A DNA stretch of 64,000 nt from the NCBI GenBank assembly GCA_030144725.1, contig JASKMD010000029.1, forward strand, positions 16,015,135 through 16,079,134, in the 5' to 3' direction. Source of the stretch: Haematococcus lacustris. Taxonomy: Eukaryota; Chlorophyta; Chlorophyceae; Chlamydomonadales; Haematococcaceae. The notes under the pieces were generated by a model. The model searched no databases and had not been told where the DNA came from. It saw only the letters and a list, made by a program, of their open reading frames with translations. This document shows positions 46,871 through 57,000 of the stretch, piece after piece (the first letter of the stretch is position 1; each line of letters opens with the position of its first letter). The translations under genes and the position numbers were made by a program.

Positions 46871-47389
46871 CTGCTGCCACTGTTGCTGGCCTGGGGGCGG
46901 TGTCCCTGGCAGTTGGCCCAGCGGCGGTGCCCCTGGCAGCTGGCCCGGCGGCGGTGCCCCTGGCAGTTGGCCAGGCGGCGGTGCCATTGGCTGCTGGCAT
47001 GGCTTATGCGAAACCTAGCATCGGGCCGGCTCATACCCTTGCCGCTCCCTGGCCGTGCATCCCCAATGCACCATGGATTGATCCGCAAGCAGCGCAACGC
47101 CTAGATGACTTCCACGCCCACGAAGCTGCTGGCAAGCCTCTGAAGATGAAGCTTCTGGCAGCTACTGCAGCTATCTAGGGTTCCTTTTATTACATGCGTT
47201 GCGGGCTGCAGAGCACTAGCTTAAGCAGAATTTTTGCCTGTCGACATTGTTTGTAATTGTTGTGCTTGCTGTAATTGCCAGAGTCTGGTCAACATATCCG
47301 TATAAATCTACATTTCCGACAATATAACAATAAATTATTCTCCCGTAATGTATAGGGATCACCTCTTCCATGCAATAACAACCTGACCC

Positions 47390-47562
47390 AGTCAAACAAA
47401 CTTCATTCTACATGGAAAAACATGTTTGACTGTAGGTAATCTCACTCAGCTACTCCAATCAAGCTGAAGCATCCTCGGTCGCACCCTTGATGACTATCAA
47501 CCCCGCACCGGTGGCGCTCTTTCCCCCTAGACCATTGAGCACCTCATAAACCAACAGCCTTT
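47390..47562. repeat. Diverged copy of the retroposon 5' block
   Basis: It aligns with 48001-48185 and 53220-53395, sharing GGTAATCTCACTCAGCTACT and AGCATCCTCGGTCGCACCCT. It is older (more substitutions) and no target duplication was found. Confidence 0.7.
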
Positions 47563-47604
47563 TATTTTTTTCTATGGCTAAGAGCCTGCGTAAACTACTA
47601 GGCC

Positions 47605-47832
47605 CTATGGGTTGTTGCGGGCCCGGCCATCAATGCCCCGCCAGTACTCAGCAGCCCGGTGCAGCCGCTGCCTGCCCTTGGGCAGCCGGTCATTGACCCG
47701 CTTGTAGCCCTGCTGGTACTCCTTGCCAACGGGGGGCAGAGCCTCCAGATCCTTACAACTGCACAGCTCCAGGGGGCGCTGCATACTCTCCCCGATGCGC
47801 TAATAAATGAGGCAGGGGTTGGTGTCACGGTC
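47605..47832 (-). pseudogene. Fanzor C-terminal fragment
   Basis: Reading from 47832 down gives DRDTNP (the RuvC-III site), a TAG, RIGESMQRPLELC, VGKEYQQGYKRVNDRLPKG and RGIDGRARNNP with a terminal TAG. This matches the end of the Fanzor at 51118 and the fragment at 17366. Everything before RuvC-III is missing. Confidence 0.7.
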
Positions 47833-47952
47833 CAGCCACCTGCCCCATGGGGGGGCCTAGGGTCGTGGGCTGGTCATGGGCAGGGGGAGGGGAAGGTGGC
47901 ACCTGAGAAACAACCTAACCGGACTCCTCAAATCTCGTCGCCCTTTGCACAG

Positions 47953-50900
47953 GTCGTGGCAGCTTTCGACCACCAAGGGACTGGAAGCGTGTGTTATCAG
48001 GCCAACAGAACTCATTCAACAAGGAACAACATGTTGGGCTGTGGGTAATCTCACTCAGCTACTACACACAAGTTGTAGCATCCTCGGTCGCACCCTTGAT
48101 GAAAACAAACCCCAAGTCGATGGCACGTTCCGGGGGCAAACCCCCCTACCACTGGGCACACCATCAAAACTAACAGCGTAATTGCTTAAAGGCTGACAGC
48201 CTGGCGAAACCTTCCTACCCTAACCAACCCTCGAGTTCGCCAGGGTCTCTTGGGCTGGGCTTTGAGAGCACTGACGCGCTCTGTGGACACGGGAATTTAA
48301 TCAACCGCCCCCAGCCGGCGATACCTGCGGGCACAAAGGGCACGGGGACATTAGGGTGGAGTGCAGGAGTGTGGTCTATGTGCTACGTGCGGGGCAGCCA
48401 GGGCAACTTGAGCTATGCGGGCTATGTGCGGGACTTGCTTACCTGTGTGCGTTGTGCGCTGTGTGCTATGTGCGGGACAATGGCATATGCGGGGCAACAA
48501 GGGCAAGGCGTGCGGGCTATGTGCGGGACAACAAGGCATATGCTTAGTGTGCGGGGCAACAATTGCAACCAGGGCAACTTGTGGGGGCTGTGTGCGATGT
48601 GCGGGGCTTGCTTAGAGTGCGGGGCTTACCTTTCAGAGAGGCCTGGCCGTTTGCCATTCTACGGGGCCGTGTACCATTGTTTACGAATTAGCGCGTCGAT
48701 CTGCGAACACAAGCACAAGCAATTGTTGCGGGGCTGCTGCTATAGTGCGGGGCTGCTGCTTTAGTGCGGGGCTCCTGCTATAGTGCGGGGCTGCTGCTAT
48801 AGTGCGGGGCTGCTGCTATAGTGCGGGGCTGCTGCTATAGTGCGGGGCTGCTGCTATAGTGCGGGGCTGCTGCTGTGAGACGGTGCTTACCTTAACCCGC
48901 GGTTGCAGCTTGGGGCCCGAGCGGTAATCAGAGCAGGCCGCCACGCCTGCTCCAACTAAGATGGCAATCTGTGGCAAACGGAGCTTTTCATGCTGTCCGC
49001 TGTCACACTGTGCGCGTGTCCGTCCTTTGACAGCCGTTGCATTTGCTGACACGTCCTTAGCTGCTGGTTAGCTGCTGACAGTTGGGACCTGCAGGGGAGA
49101 CCTCGGCGGCGACCTCAGCGGAGTCATCAGCGGAGACAGCTTACAGTGCGGCGTAGCGTTCAGCAAATGGCGTTCAGTGGCGTAATCTGGAATGAATTGG
49201 ATGCGCTGGTGGGTGATGCTGCCACTGCACACGGGCTCTTCCAGGCTGGACAGTGGCTGCCAGTGCATTACCGCTCTGCAGGTGGTCACCAGCAAGCCAG
49301 GCTTGGTTTGTAAGCAGGCAAGCGCGTGGGAGCAAACAGCAGCATTGAATGAGGGGCAGCTGCAGGCAATTGATGCCCTAAGCCAAGCCTGCTTACAGCG
49401 GCCCTTCCCAAGCCATGTGAGGCTGTCATGGGTTGCTACACAACAGCTTGAGACTCATCGTCACTGCAGTAAGCAGCAGGAAGGGTCTTATGTGCTGCAG
49501 GTGGTAGAGGACCAGCGCTTTGAGGCAGACACAGCTGAGAGCCACAGCAAGGACACATATGCGGGCACCCTGGAGGATGCCATCTTGCACAACACCAACC
49601 AGTTCCATGACAGGCTCCACTATGACAGGCTCCACTACAAGTAAAAGCGTGTGTTATCAGTCAGGCTCGCCATGGTACGGTAGGTCGAAAGATTGCCCCT
49701 GGTCAATACCATGATACACATATTGTTCCACCAGCAGCTATCGGAAGGACGCTGCAGGCATCATATACCTGAGCAGAGGGTGACTAGTGGGACACTAGGG
49801 GTGGTGTTCTGTCTGATGGAGTAATCCTTTCACGCACAGTGCATTGGTGCCCTCCACCAACTGACCCCATACAGACAGGGAACTGGCATGACAGGCACGT
49901 GCTGACATGAGCGAACACAGCTTCACAGGGGCCTCTGGCAAACATCATTGTGCTACAGGCTGCTGTTGCTGGGCCTTTTATGGGCGGCCTCACAGTTGCT
50001 CTCATCCCAGGTCTACGTGCTCCTCGCTCATGGCTAAGAGCACAGTCAGCCAGCATATGATCACACCCCTAAGAGCTGGCTATTGCACCCCTATTGCATT
50101 ACTGCTAGCCAGCCCCTTGCCCCTTACCCTGGCACTGACGCTCAAAACCATGGACGCAATTTGCTTGCTTGCTTCTACAACCAACACTCTTTCTCATGCA
50201 AGGCATCTGCTGCCAAGGTGTTTGTCTGTGGTTAACTGCCCTGCACTGCACCTCCTCCCACACCCCTGGGAAACCCAAATATTTACCGCAGCCAGTAGAC
50301 GAGGATGAGGGAGGCAACAGCAACTGGCACGACTTGCTTGCTTCCAGGGTCGTCATCACCTCACAAGGCTGGACCATACACGACGAGAGAGGGGCTAGGA
50401 CAGCTCACGGCAGCTGGCCCACCGCTCCTGCAGTCACAGTGAAGTGCCTGGTCACAGACGCTGTACGTGTGGTGTTCGTGGACCAGCAGCGCATTTGTCT
50501 GACCCTGACCATCGAGGACGGGGCCAAGGAGCTGGAGTTTCAGTGTGGCAAGCAATCGCGGCGTGCAGACAGCCACCTGGACAAGGCAGGTCCAGCAAGG
50601 GGCCAGCACACAGGTGGTGCCCCCTCCCTAGCTCCATGTCCATGGATACTCACCCATGCACGAGCCTACACCATGATCCATCATTCGTTGCATTTGACAT
50701 TGCTTGTTGTTTGCCCACTCCGGCTTGGTAGTGCTGTTATGCTGTATTGTGCTCAGAGCTGCTGGAGTCACACGCAGCATGATACCCCAACAATTAGGAG
50801 CTGGGTTGAATTGGAATCCGGAATTGTTCTTCAGACCACTACACACATGCAAGCAACAGCTCAACCATGGCCCTCAACCTTGAGCCTTCATTGCAGTGGA

Positions 50901-53065
50901 ACACTCAGTGTGGACCTATACAAAGTGGTATTTTGTCTGTGTGGAGTTCCCATGCACATGGCATACACATGGCAAAGACATGGCATACACATGGTCATGG
51001 TCGCCTACCACCTACACTATTGCCTGACCCTGGAGGGTTATGAAGTAGAGTTGGCATGTCTTGCATGCACTAAGTGTAAACTGATGACAGCTCAACAAAG
51101 GGGGGCCACACATTACTGTGCCGCAGCAGGCTACTGCTGCTGGGTCTTGGGTGGCTTGTCTCGCAGCCGCTTGTACCCCAGGCCTGGGAACTCCTTGCCC
51201 TTGGCTGGCAGCTTCCCCTACTCTGGCCACCAGCACAGCTCCAGCGGGCGCCACCTGCTCTCCCCAATGCGCTGCATGTTCAAAGCTGCATTGCAGTCCC
51301 TGTCCAGCCGCCTGCCTGGCTGTGGGGCTCGCTTGGCCTTGGCAGCCTTGCCCTTGCCCTTGCCTGTGCCCTTGGTGGGCTGGCTGGGCTCAGCTGCCTG
51401 CTCAGCCTCGGTGCGGTGGCTGCGCTTGGCTGGAGGGGGAGTGCTGGGCCCTGGCTCTGAGGCTGCTGGCTGTGAGGCTTCCTGGATGCTGCATGGGGCC
51501 TGTGGGGGCTTGTGGGGAGCCACTACTGGGCACCACATCAGGCCCCGCACTGGCTGGTCAGGCCCCGCACTGGCTGGTCACGCTGCTGGCTCCAGGCTGG
51601 GCGCAGCAGGCGGAGGTCCACCTGCCCTGCTGGGGGCTTGCAGTCTGCACGCCTGGTGGGCTGCACATGGTCCAGCTCCTCCTCACATGGCTGCTTGCCA
51701 TTCGTAGCTGAGCTGACCCAGGTGGTGCGGTGCTCATCTACAAGCACCACCCTGCCCCGCCGCTGGTCTGTGCCCCTGGGCCTGCACACCACCTTGCAGC
51801 AGGCACGCAGCACCGCATCAGCACCCCAGCCTCCCCCAGTGCCACAGCTATCTGCGCCAAAGAATACCACCAGCTGCTTGGCACGTCCATGGCTCTCCAT
51901 GGACACCTCCTCAACGTCCTCCTCCAACTGCAGCCATGCACACAAGGCACACAGATGGTGGCTGACATGGGGCACCAGGTTAGGCATGGCACAGTCCACT
52001 ACTCTTGCACGTCATGCCTAATTCACCACCTCTCAGTCCCTTACCCTCCCACCCACCCACTCTCACCTTCTTGAAGAACTGCTCCAGTGCCCGGTCCTGG
52101 GCTCCGTACAGCCGCAGCCGCTGCCGTGCCCACTTGGGGTCCAGGTTCACCTCCCACACCGCATCCCAGGTGGCCAGGGTGACAGTGATGTGCTTGAGAT
52201 TGGCCACCAGGGAGGTGCCAGCTGAGCTTGCTGCCAGGTGCTGGAGGTGGGGCTTGATAGGAGCCAGCCACTGCTCAGTGCCACGGCGGGCATTGTTCAG
52301 CCCGCTGGCATGCTTGACCTGGCCCTTGGTCAGCTTCCACCGGGCCAGCTGGATCCCACACCCCTGAGGGCCTGCTGCTGAGGGTGGGGCAGGAGGGGTT
52401 TGGAGGGGGCGGGTGTAGTGCACGTACACAGTGACGCCATCTGTCTCTACCATCTTCTCAGACTGAAACCCCTGGTTGGCCAGCTTCCCCGTGCTGAAGC
52501 ACCTGTCCCAATGCTGCCTACGGGCTGGCTCTGCGGTGAACTCATCCTCCACCCACTAGGCTCGTACCTGCTGATACCTGCTCATACCTACTTATACCCG
52601 TGCGTCACTCACTCTCGCACCTCCAAAGGGCACCTCCAAAGGGCACCACTAAAGGGCAGCAAGATGCAAGCAACAGCATGGACATGGAACACACTACTGT
52701 GCAACAGGCTGCTGTGCTACGGCCTTAGGTGCCCAGTCTGGCAGCTCAGGCCAGGGTACTCCTTGCCTAGGGCTGGTGTGCTGCAGAGGGACAGATGGAC
52801 ACCGCTGCTAGTGCCTGACCTGATCTGGCTCTCAACCTGGAACCACAGCCTGCTCGCAGCCGACTGTCCTAACTATGACCTCACTGGTGTGTCTCTGACT
52901 CGCAGCCGAGCCTGGTGCGCGCAGGTGGTGGCCACCAAGGGTGGCAAGCTGCAGCTTGATGTGGACCGCATCAGGGCCAGGCAAGCAGCAGAGGGCAGTG
53001 CCTACGTCCTGCCCCGTATGCAGCCACCACCGCCCCGTGTTGGCCGGGGTGAGAGGGTCACCTGA
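47953..53065 (+). CDS. Unresolved multi-exon gene, possibly FAM194-like, split by insertions
   Basis: Three coding-looking pieces lie on the plus strand. The first is an exon with VVAAFDHQGTGSVCYQ (47953-48000), whose continuation SGSPWY follows at 49661-49679 after an insertion with a 16-bp target duplication. The second is an exon at 50292-50589, with NWHDLLASRVVITSQGWTIH and VFVDQQRICLTLTIEDGAKE. The third is a last exon at about 52925-53065, with GGKLQLDVDRIRARQAAEGS and stop TGA. The GTGSVCYQSGSPWY pattern recalls FAM194-type domains, but this is only an impression. Phases between the second and third pieces do not match directly, so an exon is missing or they belong to different genes. 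A reversed Fanzor copy lies between them. Confidence 0.3.
48350..48620. repeat. TGCGGGGCAACAAGGGCAA-type degenerate repeat
   Basis: Irregular repeats of GTGCGGGACAAC / GTGCGGGGCAAC and CTATGTGCGGG blend into the tighter 19-bp array that follows. Confidence 0.7.
48737..48873. repeat. 19-bp minisatellite AGTGCGGGGCTGCTGCTAT
   Basis: About seven near-identical 19-bp units run in tandem inside retroposon copy 1. Confidence 0.93.
49309..49610 (+). pseudogene. Duplicated COG3 first-exon fragment
   Basis: About 300 bp match the COG3 exon at 8840-9143 (reverse orientation) with only a few substitutions, from TTGGTTT-TAAGCAGG to ACCAACCAGTTCCA. The frame is still open through [20 protein letters not shown] and [16 protein letters not shown]. 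It lies inside retroposon copy 1 and is followed by a short GACAGGCTCCACTA duplication, then a stop. Confidence 0.92.
49863..50135. repeat. Block shared with retroposon copy 2
   Basis: The sequence from GACCCCATACAGACAGGG to CTGGCACTGACGC matches 53484-53728 with a few indels. Here it lies outside the 16-bp duplications of copy 1, so it may be original flanking DNA later carried into copy 2. Confidence 0.85.
51118..52552 (-). pseudogene. Fanzor-like gene, degenerate copy
   Basis: The minus strand reads, in order, FTAEPARRQHWDRCFSTGK, VYVHYTRPLQTPP, ARWKLTKGQVKHASGLN, DPKWARQRLRLYGAQDRALE, an intron, VSMESHGRAKQLVVFFGA, RGRVVLVDEHRTTWVSSA (RuvC-II Glu) and LDRDCNAALNMQRIGESRW (RuvC-III Asp). 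The GVDPG segment carrying the first catalytic Asp, expected just before ARWKL, is missing. A 20-bp tandem duplication (51541-51580) shifts the frame between RuvC-II and RuvC-III, and a TAG follows CWWPE. It belongs to a different subfamily from the copy at 9811. Confidence 0.8.
51541..51580. repeat. Exact 20-bp tandem duplication inside the Fanzor copy
   Basis: GGCCCCGCACTGGCTGGTCA occurs twice back to back. The 20-base gain shifts the reading frame of the Fanzor copy on the minus strand. Confidence 0.95.
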
Positions 53066-53219
53066 CCTCCACCCCCCAATGGAGGGAGTTTTGTTGGCCT
53101 GTATGCCACCACCATCACTCCTCCCCATGCAAGACGAACCTGATCAGACTTCCCAACCTCTTCCTCATGCTTTGCACAGATGGCCCTCAGCCTTACCATA
53201 GCTGCTGCAGACCTTACAG

Positions 53220-53734
53220 GCCAACAAAACTCATTCAACAAGGAACAACATGTTGGGCTGTGGGTAATCTCACTCCGCTACAATCATATTGAAGCATCCT
53301 CGGTCGCACCCTTGATGACTGCCAACCCCACGAAGATGGCACTTTCCCGGGACAGACCACTGGGCTCCCCACCAAAACTAACAGCGTAATTGCTCTTCCT
53401 AGCTGGACAATGGCTGCCAGTGCATTACCGCTCTGCAGGTGGTCACCAGCAAGCCAGGCCCCTCATACACACGGCGGCGAATGACCCCATACAGACAGGG
53501 AACTGGCATGACAGCCACGTGCTGACATGAGCGAACACAGCTTCACAGGGGCCTCTGGCAAACATCCTTGTACTACAGGCTGCTCACAGTTGCTCTCATC
53601 CCAGGTCTACGTGCTCCTCGCTCATGGCTAAGAGCACAGTCAGCCAGCATATGATCACACCCCTAAGAGCTGGCTATTGCACCCTTTACTGCTAGCCAGC
53701 CCCTTGCCCCTTACCCTGGCACTGACGCCCTGGC
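53220..53734. mobile_element. Retroposon-like insertion with 16-bp target duplication, copy 2
   Basis: GCTGCAGACCTTACAG flanks it at 53204-53219 and 53735-53750. The 515-bp insert begins GCCAACAAAACTCATTC and joins three blocks found separately to the left: 48001-48185, 49236-49307 and 49863-50135. No coding capacity is seen. Confidence 0.8.
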
Positions 53735-53750
53735 GCTGCAGACCTTACAG

Positions 53751-54014
53751 ATCCTTCTAGCACACCTAGCTCTGTACTTACTGGACCTGGCGCATGGCTG
53801 CTGTTCAGCCGGAGGTGCGGCAGCCTGTCACATGACTACGAGGGGGGAGAAGGCCCTGGCCCTAGCCAGACCCCAGCACCCTGGCCCTAGCCAGACCCCA
53901 GCACCCTGGCCCTAGCCAGACCCCAGCACCCTGGCCCTCAGCCTTGTCTCATGCCTGCTGGCACCTGCAGGCTCGCAGCACCGCTGGACTGGAGACAGCC
54001 TCCTGGCCGCCACC
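53751..54014. other. Presumed promoter region of the thioredoxin-like gene
   Basis: It contains three direct copies of CCTGGCCCTAGCCAGACCCC at about 53868-53937. An earlier exon of the gene cannot be excluded. Confidence 0.4.
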
Positions 54015-57000
54015 ATGCAGCAGCTACAGGCCTCTGATGCCCGGCTGCAGCAAATCCACACCTTGTCACAACCCGTATATGGGACAGCACGCACCCCAAG
54101 CCAAGCCAACCAGGGCAACTGCCCCCCGCCGTCAGCCAGCAGTGCTGACCGACATGCCACACCCCAGCCCCAGCCCCAACGCAGCAGCAGCAGCAGAGCT
54201 ACTTGGAGCGCCCCAAGCCCCCCTCTGTTGCCGGATTACGGCAGCCCACCTCTTACAGCCTCACTGCGCCGGCTGCAGCACCGCTGCAACACAGCAGTGG
54301 ACCCAGAGCGCTGCCGCTTCGTAGCGCGCCGCACGCAGCTGCCCTCCCCGCGTATGGCTGCGGTGGAAAGGGAAGTGGCAGGGCCCCAGGCGCCGCCAGG
54401 CTGCTTGGTGTGCGTGGCTTGCCTGGCTGACTGGAACCCGGTAAGGGTTGCGACCAAGCAAGCCTAGGCCTGGCCCTCACCAAACCCACCATCGCACATC
54501 ATGAAGGGTAGGCTGCCATGAAGCTGTGCAGGGCCTGTAGGTGGTCTGGGCATGGCTTGGACTTGTGTGGGCCTTGACGTCAGTGTTGATGCGTGCAGGT
54601 TTGCGGTAAGCTTGAGCCACACCTCCAACAAGGCTGGTGGCAATTGCAGTCAGATTCAAAAGATGTGCCGCAAGGTCCGGCAGCACGGATCAGGGTAAGT
54701 GAGCCATGGGCCTTGGCACCCTCATACAGTCATCACATCTCTCTCTCCACACTTGCCCTACCGTTTGCATGTTTCGGCGCCCTTTCTGCGGGTGGAGGAG
54801 CTATGGGACCCGCGTTAAGTGTTGCAGCTAGCCCTTGCCTATACTCATACCTGCCCTCCCTAACAGAAGCCAACACAACTACTTGAATTACCGTCCTCTC
54901 CCTTTTGATTCCCTATCCCGAATCGTTTTTTGTCCTTCGGGAAACCGGGAATGATTTAATAATGTATTTTTCTGGTCTTTCGAGAAGTAGTCAAACAATT
55001 GGTTGACCTTGACGAAAGTGCCAGCAATGGACCAGTTTGTGGTCCGGGGCATCAGTGCCGCCGACGCAGCTGATAATCTGCACTGCGAGCTTCTTATGCA
55101 CGATGAACAACGCTTTCAAATGTCTCTCGATCGTCAAGCGGCAATGATTGATCTTGCCGCGACGCCCAGCACACCTTCTGCTCTCGCACGCACCGGCAAC
55201 GCGTATGAGAACCGGTGGCAACCTGCTAGGACTCAGCTCACCCTGGCTGGGGCAAAGGCTGGGGTCACAGGACTGCTGGGGCAGGAAGGCTGGGGCAAAG
55301 GCTGCGGCGTTGGGCCAGGCCGGGGCAGCAACCAGGGTGGCTGCTTTGCCTCAAGCAAGGTCGAGGGAGGCGGGCCAGGCTGGGGCAAAGGCTGGGGTCA
55401 CATGTAACGGCGAGCCTCGAGCGACACCGTTCCCCTTTGCCCGCGACACCTGGTGTACTGCCTATGGCGGGCGCAGGTGGGCGCATTACTTTTACCGAGT
55501 GAGTAGGGCAGGTTAAAGCCTAGCAGCTCTGCTGTGAGGACAACTGGTTCGATTCCAGGGGGCCCCGTTCTAAGCCCTAGCCCTCTCACGAGGTTCGCTG
55601 TAACTCCTCTCCATGACAGTTTCTTCGCAGTCACACGCTGGACGATCGCTCGGCTTATAGCGTGGTTCAGCACGTTACAGATGGTTTCCGACCAGACTAG
55701 CGTCTGACTGCAAGCCTGTCCCTCAGCCCTCGGTTATGGTTCGCTATCAACGCATCCGCTACATACCGACTGTTGAGGACTACCACAATTCGATGGTACA
55801 TCAGATTCCTCTGAACCAGAACGGGCCGACTTTACCCCCAGGAGTCCAGCCTCTGCCTGCGCCTCCGCCCCCGGAGGACCACATTGGCGCAATGCCCGGA
55901 TCTGTGGTAATTGATGCCAACGGGGTTGTCCTGCAAATGGGTCCTCCTGTTCCTCGCTCTGCGCGGATTCCAGGTGGCGCTCCTGGCGAAGCTCCTCCTG
56001 CTGGGGATCCTCCCGTTGCCACGGAGCCTGCCCCTGGTCAGGATCTCGCTCCTGAGGAAGGAGCAGGACTCGCTCCTGAGTTCCTCCCTGGCGGTGCAGT
56101 CAACGCACCTGTCACCAATCCTGGTGTCTTCCCGGCCACCAATCCTGGTGATGCCCCTGTCCACATTCCTGGTGTTTTCCCCGCGACCAATCCTGGTCCT
56201 TCCCTGTCGCCAGATCCTGGTGCTCCTGGGCCGTCCCGTCTGCGGACTAGGCGCCAGACCCCGTCGCCAGACCCCGATCCCTCTGAGTATGATGAGGAAG
56301 AAGAGGACGACCCTGAGCCAACGAGGGTGGACCAGCTGGAACAGCGCAACCGTGAGCTGGTGGCTGCTCTGGCGCAGCGTAATGCTGCTCTTTCGTCTGT
56401 GCAACAGCGCCTGGATACCCTGGAGGGCAACGTAGCTGCGGCTCAAAACACGGTAAGAGGTCCTAGTCCTCTGACTGCAGCCCGACCGATGTCATTTGCC
56501 AGTCCTGGTACTTTGAGGCCTACTGCAAACTTTACACAGCCTGTTCAGGTTGATGTTGCAGCATCTGCTCGTGCTGCACAACGTATATCAGCTTTTAAAG
56601 CTGCTGGTTATGCTGGTGGACATGCTATTACAGATACAAGGGGCCCTCATATGCCTTCTACTTATCCTGCTAATGGTGCTGTCCCCAGTACAGGTGGTCC
56701 TAACAGGTCCCCTACTAATCCTGGTGCATATACGCCGCGTCTTAATGACTACCGTACTCCCTATAATGCCGGTGCAGTATTTCACACTGATGTGGCTCAA
56801 AGGATTGATGCTGATTTCCCTTTGGCTGATCGTGCATATCCTGTGTATCATGGTGACCTGCCTGCTCCATCTCAACTGTTTGGTGGGCCTAGAGGGAGAG
56901 AATCCACTCCCACTAGGCATGGTGAGAGTCCTTTTGGACCTGTCTTGTCACGTGGGTACAATGGCTTTCAAGCTAATCCCCCTCGACAGACCACCCGTGC

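Larger units (their letters stand above)
44457..47389. other. Gene-poor region of tandem and inverted repeats
   Basis: No gene family is recognised. Short open frames exist (44522-44749 on minus; 44737-45018 and 45523-45630 on plus) but carry no known motif. The region holds a 94-nt hairpin (45044-45137), a minisatellite (45285-45450), a doubled AACAGGGTCCCCGGAGAACA (about 45740-45787) and a CTG/CCCGG variable repeat (46255-46870). A 313-codon open frame across the last repeat (46237-47178) ends in a non-repetitive tail with RLDDFHAHEAAGKPLKMKL, and could be a fast-evolving gene, but I cannot support it. Confidence 0.4.
48001..49644. mobile_element. Retroposon-like insertion with 16-bp target duplication, copy 1
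   Basis: AAGCGTGTGTTATCAG occurs at 47985-48000 and again at 49645-49660. The insertion starts GCCAACAGAACTCATTC, identical in position to the start of copy 2 at 53220. Inside are the conserved 5' block (48001-48185), a tandem-repeat zone, a block at 49236-49307 shared with copy 2, and a COG3 exon copy (49309-49610). The right end is GACAGGCTCCACTA repeated, then AAGTAAA. The duplication length suits target-primed reverse transcription. No protein is encoded. Confidence 0.65.

Noticed and set aside
46237..47178. 313-codon Cys/Leu-rich frame as a gene
   Set aside because: Two thirds is CTG/CCCGG tandem repeat, open in several frames; no conserved domain is seen, though the tail is not repetitive.
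48737..48873. CRISPR array
   Set aside because: The 19-bp units are contiguous with no spacers, in a eukaryotic minisatellite.
50169..51707. 512-codon plus-strand frame as one protein
   Set aside because: It runs through a plausible exon, then intron-like sequence, then antisense of the Fanzor copy; no consistent domain structure.
55520..55580. A tRNA gene in the LTR
   Set aside because: Only the T-arm and B box fit; acceptor, D and anticodon arms could not be formed.
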